Below are positions 41,420-49,913 of a stretch of DNA of 64,000 nt, piece by piece. This DNA is from Pseudomonadota bacterium. GTDB lineage: Bacteria; Pseudomonadota; Alphaproteobacteria; Micavibrionales; UBA2020. Position numbers and translations under genes: made by a program. The DNA lies in assembly GCA_021849295.1 (NCBI GenBank), contig JAJZTA010000012.1, positions 1-64,000 of the forward strand, given 5' to 3'. The notes beneath the pieces were generated by a model that was not told where the DNA came from, did no database searches, and saw only the letters and a list, made by a program, of their open reading frames with translations. The first letter of the stretch is position 1; every line of letters begins with the position of its first letter.

Positions 41420-41450
41420 TTGAACCTCTAGTGACTATAGGTCGTAACAT
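41420..41450 (+). promoter_or_regulatory. MerR-type promoter/operator with 19 bp spacer
   Basis: TTGAAC-N19-TAACAT with ACCTCTAGTGACTATAGGT dyad in the spacer. Confidence 0.75.
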
Positions 41451-41473
41451 GGCTCAAATTTGAGGAAGAGTCC

Positions 41474-42484
41474 ATGCCTAAACATACACATGACGACCAT
41501 GATCACAAACACGATCACAAAAGCGGCCAAAACCAAAAGCCTGAAAAGCATGATCACGATGACGCCCATAAACATGGGCATCATGGACATCATCATGTGC
41601 CAAAGAATTTTGACCGCAGCTTCGCCATTGGAGCGTTCCTGAACTTCGCCTTCGTAGGAGCGGAGCTGTTTTACGGGTACATGGCACATTCGTTGGCTTT
41701 GGTGGCCGATGCCGTACATAATTTCTCTGATGTGATAGGGCTGCTACTGGCTTGGGGTGCGGCTTGGCTTGGACGCCTAAGCCCCACCGATGAACGCACC
41801 TATGGTTTTCGTGGCGCGTCGATTCTGGCGGGGTTGGCAAATTCGGGCATGCTGTTCCTCGTAACGGGCGGAATTATCATCGAGTCCGTCCAGCGCCTCG
41901 CGCACCCGCAGCCGCTTGCGACGATGACAATGGTGTATGTCGCGTCCATCGGCATCGTTATCAACTTTGTCACGGCTATGCTGTTCTGGCGCGGGCAGAA
42001 AGATGACCTGAACATTCGCGCTGCGTTTATTCACATGATGGGGGATGCGGCGATAGCCTTTGGCGTCGTAATCACGGCGCTCATCATCCGCATGATGGGA
42101 GCCGGCTGGCAATGGCTTGACCCGGCCAGCGGCCTTGTGATTTCGACCATTATCGTTATCGGATGCTGGGATGTCGCCAAGGAAGCGCTGCACCTGTCCC
42201 TCGACGGAGTTCCCAAACACATCGACCGTCGTGGCATCATCGTCTTTTTGCACGGATTACCGGGAGTGACGGGCATGCACGACCTGCATATTTGGGCGAT
42301 GAGCACAACCGAAACCGCGCTGACGGTTCATCTTATGCGGCCCAAGATTCCCGCTGACGACAATTTCTTGAATGATGTCGCGTTTGAACTGAAATCGAAT
42401 TTCAAAATTGACCACGCCACAATCCAGATTGAAGTGGGCAACGCAAGGGAAGCTTGCAGGCTGGCGCCGAAGGAAGTGATATAG
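41474..42484 (+). CDS. CDF-family cation efflux protein (CzcD-like)
   Basis: His-rich N-terminus; LVADAVHNFSDVIGLLLAWGA; SLDGVPKHIDR. Confidence 0.92.
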   Translation: MPKHTHDDHDHKHDHKSGQNQKPEKHDHDDAHKHGHHGHHHVPKNFDRSFAIGAFLNFAFVGAELFYGYMAHSLALVADAVHNFSDVIGLLLAWGAAWLGRLSPTDERTYGFRGASILAGLANSGMLFLVTGGIIIESVQRLAHPQPLATMTMVYVASIGIVINFVTAMLFWRGQKDDLNIRAAFIHMMGDAAIAFGVVITALIIRMMGAGWQWLDPASGLVISTIIVIGCWDVAKEALHLSLDGVPKHIDRRGIIVFLHGLPGVTGMHDLHIWAMSTTETALTVHLMRPKIPADDNFLNDVAFELKSNFKIDHATIQIEVGNAREACRLAPKEVI

Positions 42485-42554
42485 CCCAACAAGGTAGGTT
42501 CGGCGCAACGCAATGGCGCTTCCCGCCGACGTGGAATCGTGCTATCATTATCAT

Positions 42555-42947
42555 ATGTGTGCGAATGTTATAGTCAGAGCGAAGCCGACCGTCTCCGAAA
42601 GCTGCGCGATTCCCTGCTTCAAGCAGGGACTTGTGAAAAAGCTGCAAGAGGAAATGCCTCAAGACGAGGCATTGGAGGATATGCGGGCGGTTTTTGCGGC
42701 GCTGGCCGACAAAGCCCGCCTTAAAATCCTCTATTCCCTCAAGGACGGGCAGGAACTTTGCGTGTGCGATGTGGCCCATGTCGTCGGGACGACCGTTTCC
42801 ACGGCTTCCCACCACCTACGCAAGCTGCGGGATTTGAAGCTTCTGAAATACCGCAACGACGGCAAGATGGCCTATTACTCGCTGAAAAGCGAAATTGCCG
42901 CCCAGCTTGTCAGGGAAGCCCTTAAATCTGTCGGGAGAAAGAAATGA
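42555..42947 (+). CDS. ArsR/SmtB-family metalloregulator with CadC-type ELCVCD motif
   Basis: LADKARLKILYSLKDGQELCVCDVAHVVGTTVSTASHHLRKLRDLKLL. Confidence 0.9.
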   Translation: MCANVIVRAKPTVSESCAIPCFKQGLVKKLQEEMPQDEALEDMRAVFAALADKARLKILYSLKDGQELCVCDVAHVVGTTVSTASHHLRKLRDLKLLKYRNDGKMAYYSLKSEIAAQLVREALKSVGRKK

Positions 42948-44128
42948 CTTCCGACAAGGACGCCGAAGACAAGGCATTGCAGATCGTAACGCAGCAACTG
43001 GCCGAAGCCGTCGCCGCCGCGAAGTGCCACAAATGCGGCTGCCTTCAGCAGACCGTGGAAGCTCTTTCCACCACAGACGCCGGAAAGGGCGCACTTGCGG
43101 AGCAGCTTTCGAAGGCAAGGGCGGTATTCCAGCCCAAGAAATACGATTGCCTTGGCTGCGCGGTATGCTGGCCTGCGGTCGCTGCAAATGCTTTTGCCGA
43201 GGCTTTTCCGGCGGCGAGTGAAGGGCTTGACCTATGCCCGACCGAGGAGCCGGAAGTACGCAAGGGCTGGCCTCCTTTGCCGGGGGATTACCATGTTGTC
43301 CGTTCGCGCGCCCCTGTCGCGGTTTGCACCCTGAACAGCGGCGGCCTTGCGGCGCGGCTGAACGAGCTTTCGCCGGAAGGTCTGTCTATCGCCGGAACAC
43401 TGCATACGGAAAACCTCGGGATTGAGCGCATCATTAAAAATGTCGTTGCCAATCCCCATTTACGGTTTCTCATCCTGTGCGGGGAGGACACACAACAGGC
43501 TATCGGGCATTTGCCGGGGCAAACGCTGCACAGCCTGTTTCTGAACGGCGTTGACGAGCGCCAGCGCATTATCGGCGCGAAAGGCAAGCGGCCTTTTCTC
43601 AAGAACGTGACGCGGGAAGAAATTGACGCTTTCCTGAAGCAGATTGAACTTGTCCCGCGTATCGGTGAAATGGACGAAGCCGTTATCGTCAAGGAAATCG
43701 GCGAATTGTTTAAGCGCGACCCCGGCCCCGTTGAACACTGCGTCGCGGCCAAGGCTGTGGAAACGGTGCAGGCATCGGAGCAGAAGCAGCTCAAACTGGA
43801 CAAAGCCGGATACCTTGTCGTGTACCCCGACGCACGGCGCAACCTGATTGTCATGGAACACTACACCAATCAGGGGGTGCTGGATTGCATCATCGAGGGC
43901 ACGACGACAGCTGCGCTTTACAGCACGGCGATTGCACGGGGGTTTTTGACCGTGCTTGACCATGCCGCCTATATCGGGGCGGAACTAGCGAAGGCGGAAG
44001 CCAGCCTGTTGACCGGAGGGTCCTATGTGCAGGACAAGGCCGCCGGAGAAATTGCCAAGCCGCAGGAAAAATCCTGCGGCACTTCCTGCGAAACAGGCAA
44101 TAAGGGGGAAAAATGCGGGGAAAAGTAG
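42944..44128 (+). CDS. MtrA-like (tetrahydromethanopterin S-methyltransferase subunit A-like) + DUF4346 protein with Cys-rich N-terminal domain
   Basis: CHKCGC...CLGCAVCWP; YHVVRSRAPVAVCTLNSGGLA...TENLGIERIIKNVVANPHLRFLILCGED...GHLPGQTLHSLFLNGVDE; LDKAGYLVVYPDARRNLIVMEHYTN. Confidence 0.75.
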   Translation: MTSDKDAEDKALQIVTQQLAEAVAAAKCHKCGCLQQTVEALSTTDAGKGALAEQLSKARAVFQPKKYDCLGCAVCWPAVAANAFAEAFPAASEGLDLCPTEEPEVRKGWPPLPGDYHVVRSRAPVAVCTLNSGGLAARLNELSPEGLSIAGTLHTENLGIERIIKNVVANPHLRFLILCGEDTQQAIGHLPGQTLHSLFLNGVDERQRIIGAKGKRPFLKNVTREEIDAFLKQIELVPRIGEMDEAVIVKEIGELFKRDPGPVEHCVAAKAVETVQASEQKQLKLDKAGYLVVYPDARRNLIVMEHYTNQGVLDCIIEGTTTAALYSTAIARGFLTVLDHAAYIGAELAKAEASLLTGGSYVQDKAAGEIAKPQEKSCGTSCETGNKGEKCGEK

Positions 44129-44502
44129 TCGGATTGATTTGCGTGATAGCCATTTCTTTCGGCATCATTATTTACAAGCAGACACTGACCGCAGGGGCTT
44201 CCCAACCAGAACCCAGCAAGCCGTGGGTTCTTTTGGTGGCCGAATTACGCGAAGCGGACGAGGCCCATGACTCCTGCGCAGATATTATTCGGCTAGTAAG
44301 AGAGGCACAGGCGCGAGGAATCAAGACCGAAGAACTGACGCCGCAGAGCGATTCTCCGCTTCTGAGCAAATATCACGTCCTGATCATTCCGACAGTCGTC
44401 ATTGTCGGAGGCGACGGGCAAGAGAAGGCGAGGTTTGAAGGCGAAGACGAAAAGACCGTCAAGGCTCTGAAAGAGCAGCTTTCAAAGTTGAAAGAGGGTT
44501 AG
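44113..44502 (+). CDS. Membrane-anchored thioredoxin-fold-like protein lacking CxxC
   Basis: N-terminal TM; WVLLVAELREADEAHDSCADII; YHVLIIPTVVIVGGDG (cis-Pro region). Confidence 0.6.
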   Translation: MRGKVVGLICVIAISFGIIIYKQTLTAGASQPEPSKPWVLLVAELREADEAHDSCADIIRLVREAQARGIKTEELTPQSDSPLLSKYHVLIIPTVVIVGGDGQEKARFEGEDEKTVKALKEQLSKLKEG

Positions 44503-45165
44503 GTGGACATTGCAGCCCAGCTACATGACGCTTTGAAAGGCGGCACTCTGCTGGCGTTTCCGCTGTCGCTCATTGGTGGGCTTATCGCTGGTTTCAACCC
44601 CTGCTGCCTTGCGCTTTATCCCGCTGCCGCCGCCGCCTGCTGCACAGGGACGGCTTGCAGCCCGAGGCGCAGTTTTTTACATGCCCTAGCCTTTCTTTTG
44701 GGAATGGCATTAGCTCTGTCCCTGTTGGGACTGGCGGCGGGCATCGTGGGCCGGATAACGGGTCCAGGTATAGTCTGGCGCTACCTGATTGCGGTCATCC
44801 CGATCACTATGGGATTAAACCTCTTGGGGTGGATATCGCTGCCACTAGCAAGACTAGCGAAATTCACCGCGCGGGGCGGTGGCGCGTTTGGAACTGGCTT
44901 TGCCCTGTCCCTCGTCATCGGCCCCTGCGGAACCCCGCTGCTGGCGGCGGTTTTGTCGTATGCCGCCTACAAGGGAGGGCTGATTTATGGGGCGCTATTG
45001 CTATTTCTCTACGGTATCGGCGCTGGCACACCCATGTTGCTGGTCGGAGTTTTTGCGGGACACATCACGCAAAAGATGGAACTCGCTGGCCTTAAACATT
45101 GGGTTGATGGCGCGGCGGGCGTATTCCTCATACTGCTAGGCTTTTATTTGCTTTGGATTGCCTGA
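44503..45165 (+). CDS. CcdA-family thiol-disulfide transmembrane protein
   Basis: GGLIAGFNPCCLALYPAAAAACC; LSLVIGPCGTPLLAAVLSYAAY; 6 TM segments. Confidence 0.85.
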   Translation: MDIAAQLHDALKGGTLLAFPLSLIGGLIAGFNPCCLALYPAAAAACCTGTACSPRRSFLHALAFLLGMALALSLLGLAAGIVGRITGPGIVWRYLIAVIPITMGLNLLGWISLPLARLAKFTARGGGAFGTGFALSLVIGPCGTPLLAAVLSYAAYKGGLIYGALLLFLYGIGAGTPMLLVGVFAGHITQKMELAGLKHWVDGAAGVFLILLGFYLLWIA

Positions 45166-45170
45166 TTCCG

Positions 45171-45509
45171 CTAGTGCTGCTGGACTTCATCAATGAGTGC
45201 CGCGCGAACTTCTTCCTCACTCCAATAGAGTCTTTTCGGTTTTCCCTTCATGAGCGTTGCGCGTTTTTTTCGAATCACCGCACCGACTTTATGAGGCTTG
45301 AGGTCAGCAGCGACATTGCTTTTGGTTATCTCGGCTTTCAGGACTTTCAGCGACACAAAATCCCCGTCTATGGCGGTTACCTCGCCCGTAACCTCCTGTT
45401 CGCCCCAAGGGTGACGCTGCTTTCGTCGCCGCTTTGGAGCCCACATCGCCTCTTTCCACTTCAAGACGTCGCTCTCCAAGAAGCCATCCCCTGATTGTTT
45501 CCAAGTCAT
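45171..45509 (-). CDS. Hypothetical protein next to the relaxase
   Basis: 112 aa ORF overlapping the relaxase stop by 4 nt. Confidence 0.5.
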   Translation of the reverse strand: MTWKQSGDGFLESDVLKWKEAMWAPKRRRKQRHPWGEQEVTGEVTAIDGDFVSLKVLKAEITKSNVAADLKPHKVGAVIRKKRATLMKGKPKRLYWSEEEVRAALIDEVQQH

Positions 45510-47452
45510 GTTTTGCTCCTGTCTATCTTTGCGGAGTTAAATCGGATTGTCGCATTGGTCGGCAGCGTCGGCATAGCCGCCGACGTGCCGCCGCCGACCG
45601 GAGGCAGCAGGCCCGACCGCGCAAAGGCTTCATGCACTTCAATGACGCATGCGCGGAGATTGGGCGCGGCGGTCGGCGGGTTTATGGGTGGGCGGCGCGA
45701 AACGTCGCTTTCGTTAGCAGGCGAGTTCAGTATGGACACGACCAGCGCGACGTTATCGCGTCGCTGAACCGTCTGGATGAAGGCGGGTTCATCCAGACGT
45801 TTGTCAGGCGGCGGGCTCATGACTGTGATTTTCCACGGCGGGAGGCCGTTGAGCGAATAGCTCATATCCCGAATGAGCCCATAGAATTGCCTGTTGGCCT
45901 CTATCTGCCTTCGTTGCTCCTCCATCTTCTGCTGCAATTCGGCCTGGCGCCTGAGCAGGTCGGCAAGCTCGGCCTGTTTCGCAGCGACTTCCCTGACCCG
46001 TTCTTCCTCTTTCCTGTCTTGTGCGACCCTCTCAAGCGCCTTGATTTGCAGCGCGGTCGCCGCCCGCTCGATCAGCGAGCGGATTCTCGCCCGCATTTCA
46101 TCGGAGAGAAGGTTATTCTCAAGGGAGGCTTGCAACATCGAAATGTCGCCCGACAGGACCGACAGGCGGGCCTCGATGACGGCAAGCTGATCCACCAGCG
46201 GCGGCGCGGCCGATTTTGGCGGCGGCGGCGGTTCCGCCGCCGTGGACACGTATTGCGCCATTTCCCGGCGCAGGCGGTAAAGTTCGTAGCGGTGTTCTTC
46301 GCGGTAGAAAACAGCCGCTTTTTGCAGCTTTTGCCGTTCTTCGAGCTGCTGGCGGATGAGCGCCTGCAGCTCTTTCCTGTCCCGCTCAAGACAGGCTTTT
46401 GTTTCCGCCTCGTTTACCTTGCGGATTCTCTGATATTCCCCGCTAACACGCTCCCAAATCCCCTTAACGCCTTTTCCAAGGCGACGCGAACGCGCCTTGG
46501 TTTCCTCTATCCAGCGTTTTTGCTGCTTGTCCAACAGTTCAGCCCGCTCCTTGCGGTGGTGGGCGGTCATGGCGCGGATTTCCTGCACCAGCGGCGCGCG
46601 CATTTCCTTGGCCTTTGCCTTGGCCGCTTCGATGAAGCGTTCAAGGTTGGCGGTCATGCGCGCGGTGATAAAGCCCTTGGCCTGTTCGGCACTCGGCAGA
46701 GTTTCCGTAGCGCCTATGCGGGCTTTCAGATCGCGGGTGCCGAGGTCGAGCCAGCGCGTCAGGGAATAAACCCCGCCCTTGACGTCGATGGCGACGTAGC
46801 CACGGCGATCACCCCGCGCCAGAAAGAAGCCATTTTCTTCCAAAGCGCGGGCGAAAGTCGCCCGCGTGTCCGTCTGCTCCCAGCAGCGGCGGAACATGGC
46901 TTTAAGCGCCTGCGGGTCTTCGACCAGCCGCACCGCCTGCCGGTATTCCTCCCGCGTCAGGTGCTGGGGGCTGCGTTCTTCGCCTTTTTTCATGCCCTTT
47001 GGCATCTCCCAGCCATGCTCCAGATAGAGCTGGCGGGATACGTCCATCAATTTTCGTTTAAAGAAGTCCATATCAATAGCAACCAGCCGCTTGCCATTGA
47101 ACTGGATGCGCGACCAGACGGCATGGCAATGCCGCCGCCCGTTCTTTTCGTGGAACACGATGGCGCGGGGCTGATCGGTCAGACCCAATTTCCGCTCGAC
47201 CTCATGGATGGCCGATTCAAAGTCCTCAATCGGCACATCCTCGTTTTCCGGGGGATTGAGGCTGAGGGAGAACAGGAATTTCTCGCAGCGGGAGCCCTTG
47301 GAAACGGCTAAAGCCTCTTCCAGGGCCCCCGCCAGATCGTCGGCCATAAAGCCGCGAATATCATGCACTGCAACATGCTCGTTATCGTCCCCGTTCAGGA
47401 GGTGTTTGGCGAGTTCCGCCGAGCGCCCGCGCTTGCTGCCGTAAAGGATCAT
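45506..47452 (-). CDS. Relaxase/mobilization nuclease domain protein
   Basis: HEKNGRRHCHAVWSRIQFNGKRLVAIDMDFFKRKL (HxH relaxase motif III), long helical C-terminus. Confidence 0.88.
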   Translation of the reverse strand: MILYGSKRGRSAELAKHLLNGDDNEHVAVHDIRGFMADDLAGALEEALAVSKGSRCEKFLFSLSLNPPENEDVPIEDFESAIHEVERKLGLTDQPRAIVFHEKNGRRHCHAVWSRIQFNGKRLVAIDMDFFKRKLMDVSRQLYLEHGWEMPKGMKKGEERSPQHLTREEYRQAVRLVEDPQALKAMFRRCWEQTDTRATFARALEENGFFLARGDRRGYVAIDVKGGVYSLTRWLDLGTRDLKARIGATETLPSAEQAKGFITARMTANLERFIEAAKAKAKEMRAPLVQEIRAMTAHHRKERAELLDKQQKRWIEETKARSRRLGKGVKGIWERVSGEYQRIRKVNEAETKACLERDRKELQALIRQQLEERQKLQKAAVFYREEHRYELYRLRREMAQYVSTAAEPPPPPKSAAPPLVDQLAVIEARLSVLSGDISMLQASLENNLLSDEMRARIRSLIERAATALQIKALERVAQDRKEEERVREVAAKQAELADLLRRQAELQQKMEEQRRQIEANRQFYGLIRDMSYSLNGLPPWKITVMSPPPDKRLDEPAFIQTVQRRDNVALVVSILNSPANESDVSRRPPINPPTAAPNLRACVIEVHEAFARSGLLPPVGGGTSAAMPTLPTNATIRFNSAKIDRSKT

Positions 47453-47456
47453 GCCA

Positions 47457-47891
47457 TCATCCTCCGCCTTCGTCGGATGATGGCCTTTCCGGCAGATGGC
47501 CGAGAGCCTGCGTTAACGATTGCCGCATTTCCAGCAGCGCACGACAAGCCTCTTGGAGGGCTTGTTCGGTTTCAGGGGTAACAGGCAGGGAGCCGCTATG
47601 GGCGGCTTTGGTTAACTGGTTAACATTCTGCGGGAGCCTTGAGCGGCCCAGCGCATCCAGTACCTGGCCCAAAGCTTCGGCGTCCCTGACAGGCCTGCGG
47701 AAGACCCGTTTGCGGGCGTCCGGCACCGCGAAGAGGCAATGCCGGATGTAGTCGCCTAAAGGCAGCGGGCCTGCCTGGCTGTCCAGCAGGGCCAGTTCGG
47801 TTTCGGTCAGCCGGAAGGAAACCACCCGGCCATACCGACCGACCTTGCGGGCGGCATCGACAGGCGCAGATATATCGCTATCCCCGGTCAT
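47457..47891 (-). CDS. MobC-type relaxosome accessory protein
   Basis: VSFRLTETELALLDSQAGPLPLGDYIRHCLF...LDALGRSRLPQNVNQLTKAAHSGSLP. Confidence 0.8.
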   Translation of the reverse strand: MTGDSDISAPVDAARKVGRYGRVVSFRLTETELALLDSQAGPLPLGDYIRHCLFAVPDARKRVFRRPVRDAEALGQVLDALGRSRLPQNVNQLTKAAHSGSLPVTPETEQALQEACRALLEMRQSLTQALGHLPERPSSDEGGG

Positions 47892-48380
47892 GCGTCCCCC
47901 CCGGACGATGGACGGTGAAACAAAATTACTCAGCTATGAATGTCGGGAGGAGAAATAAATTATCGCTCGCTTACAATGCACTCCATCCCATACTTCAAGC
48001 GTAGCGCCTGTTCATTAACCGGGCTTTAACGTCCCATCGAAAGGGAAGCACAGAGTTGCGGATTGCTGCGGTGCAGCGTCCTTGACGAGCAGCACTAAAA
48101 TCCGGTACAGAAAAAGCGTAGTAAGAACGTGAATCGAAACCGTGATTTTACCCTTGTAAAACGCGGTTTTTCCTTCACTATCACCCCTGCGAATCGCGGG
48201 AAATAATATTGCAAAAAATTTTAGAATCCATACTGCACCGCCATCTCGCGGTGCAGGCAAGATGTGTTCAGTAGTACAAAACCGCCGGTTTTCGTCCTCC
48301 AGAACCTATCTTGGCAAGAGAGGGGGAAATGCCGCAGCAATCGCCGCCTGTTTTCCGCCCTCCCGTTGCATCCCTCCCCG

Positions 48381-48451
48381 GATATCCACGCCAATGCTTC
48401 AGACGAACGCTCTTAATGGTCGCGTTGTCCTGTCGTATTGGCGTGGATATC
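48381..48451. repeat. 15 bp perfect inverted repeat (candidate oriT or RNA hairpin)
   Basis: GATATCCACGCCAAT (48381-48395) / ATTGGCGTGGATATC (48437-48451). Confidence 0.75.
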
Positions 48452-48479
48452 GTGCGCCGCCGCTGCCGCGATCGGCGCA

Positions 48480-48569
48480 GGCATGGGCCAGGACGAAAAC
48501 GACAGGATGCGCCAGCCAATACTCCCGCATTGTCCGACTGTGCATCCCGCCCTCGTCCTGGCTCATGCC
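48480..48569. repeat. 17 bp inverted repeat with one mismatch and a nested 6 bp stem
   Basis: GGCATGGGCCAGGACGA / TCGTCCTGGCTCATGCC; nested GGATGC / GCATCC. Confidence 0.75.
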
Positions 48570-48885
48570 ATTGGCACTCCCGCACCGCACTCCGCGACGG
48601 CCGCCTTGCCAAGCGGTCATCGCTGGGGTTGCTCCCGTGCCAGTGGCGCCGGCGGCCGACAAGCCGCCGCGCCTTGATGTGGCCTGCCGGCCATGCACCG
48701 TAATGGCCGATGCAATGCGCCATTCAGGGAGCCTTCGTGCTGCCCCGAAACCCCATGACCAAGGAAGGCAGACTATGGTTCTCCGTTCCGGCCAACTTAT
48801 TAATTTTGATATCTGAGCTAGTTCTCAAATTGTGGTATTCTGCTATGCTTCCATCAAAAGTTAACCGCAGCTATAGGAGCGAAAA

Positions 48886-49479
48886 ATGAATGAATCGGAT
48901 CAAGCAAAAGCGATCCTTGAATCCACGCTTCGCCGTCAGGAAATGCACTGGAGTTCTCTCGCCTCGGATATTCGCCTAAGCAACGGCGTCGCAGCAGACA
49001 TTGGAATAGATGCTTTAAAAACGGCCATTCTCATTAACGCGGGGGCGATAGTCGCGCTTTTAGCATTTGCTGGACAATTGTGGAATAAAGACGAAGGTCG
49101 CAATGTAGCTTGGCAGGTGCTTAGTTCAGGAAAGCCGTTTGTACTAGGTTTAGTTTGTGCTGCTGTAGCTTTCGCCGTCGCCTATTTTTATCAGTCTTTC
49201 GTTACCGTTGTCTTCCAACATGCGCTTGCCAAAGTATCTGATGGTGGTGACAAGTTGAAGCCGAATTCCAGCTTTACCTGTGCGGCTAAAATTACTGCCG
49301 TGCTCATGATTGGCTTAGCTTTTGGCGCAGTCGGCTGTTTTATCGATGGGTCGTTTGCCGTAGTAGATACTGTGCAAGTTATGAGCGTTAAAGCTGAACA
49401 AAAAACGGAATCAGTGACAACACCTTCCGACTCACAGCCTCTCAAAACTAAAAATCACGCCGTGAAACCGGCGAAGTAA
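48886..49479 (+). CDS. Hypothetical membrane protein
   Basis: Three to four hydrophobic segments in 197 aa. Confidence 0.55.
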   Translation: MNESDQAKAILESTLRRQEMHWSSLASDIRLSNGVAADIGIDALKTAILINAGAIVALLAFAGQLWNKDEGRNVAWQVLSSGKPFVLGLVCAAVAFAVAYFYQSFVTVVFQHALAKVSDGGDKLKPNSSFTCAAKITAVLMIGLAFGAVGCFIDGSFAVVDTVQVMSVKAEQKTESVTTPSDSQPLKTKNHAVKPAK

Positions 49480-49505
49480 CCAGAATATTACTGAAAGGAA
49501 AGGAG

Positions 49506-49913
49506 TTACGCGAAGAAGCTAAGAATCCATCGGTAGATGCGGGAGAACAATCCATCTTTTGTTTGATACATAGCTTGATAATATGCGCGCCTTCTCTCTT
49601 CCTCATGCGCTCTGCCTGCAATGACTTGTTCTTCTGTCCACTGACCGGACGGCATAATACCGCCTCTATAAATCCAATAATGTGACCGACATTTCTGCTG
49701 CCAATTTCCGATGGAGGGGTTCAATGATGGCCCCGCGGGAGTTTCATCAAATGCCCATTCTGTCGGCCCCAAGGGCGTTCTAATCTTGGCTCCGCAACCA
49801 CAAGCACATAGATGAACTGCTATCGCAAATTCTTCGGAAACATAAAGTACACCTTCCGTCAATTCTTTGGGCATGTACTGTACGCGCTGCAGCTTAATTT
49901 TCTTCGTTTTCAA
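49506..49913 (-). CDS. DUF6527-like zinc-binding protein
   Basis: HLCACGCGAKIRTPLGPTEWAFD...SLNPSIGNWQQKCRSHYWIYRGGI. Confidence 0.7.
   Translation of the reverse strand: MKTKKIKLQRVQYMPKELTEGVLYVSEEFAIAVHLCACGCGAKIRTPLGPTEWAFDETPAGPSLNPSIGNWQQKCRSHYWIYRGGIMPSGQWTEEQVIAGRAHEEERRRAYYQAMYQTKDGLFSRIYRWILSFFA

Noticed and set aside
45434-47311. 625-aa plus-strand ORF antisense to relaxase
   Set aside because: Relaxase frame has recognisable HxH motif; the opposite frame has none.
48262-48816. 184-aa ORF in the hairpin-rich region
   Set aside because: Overlaps other equally long open frames on both strands; low-complexity content and strong inverted repeats argue for non-coding DNA.
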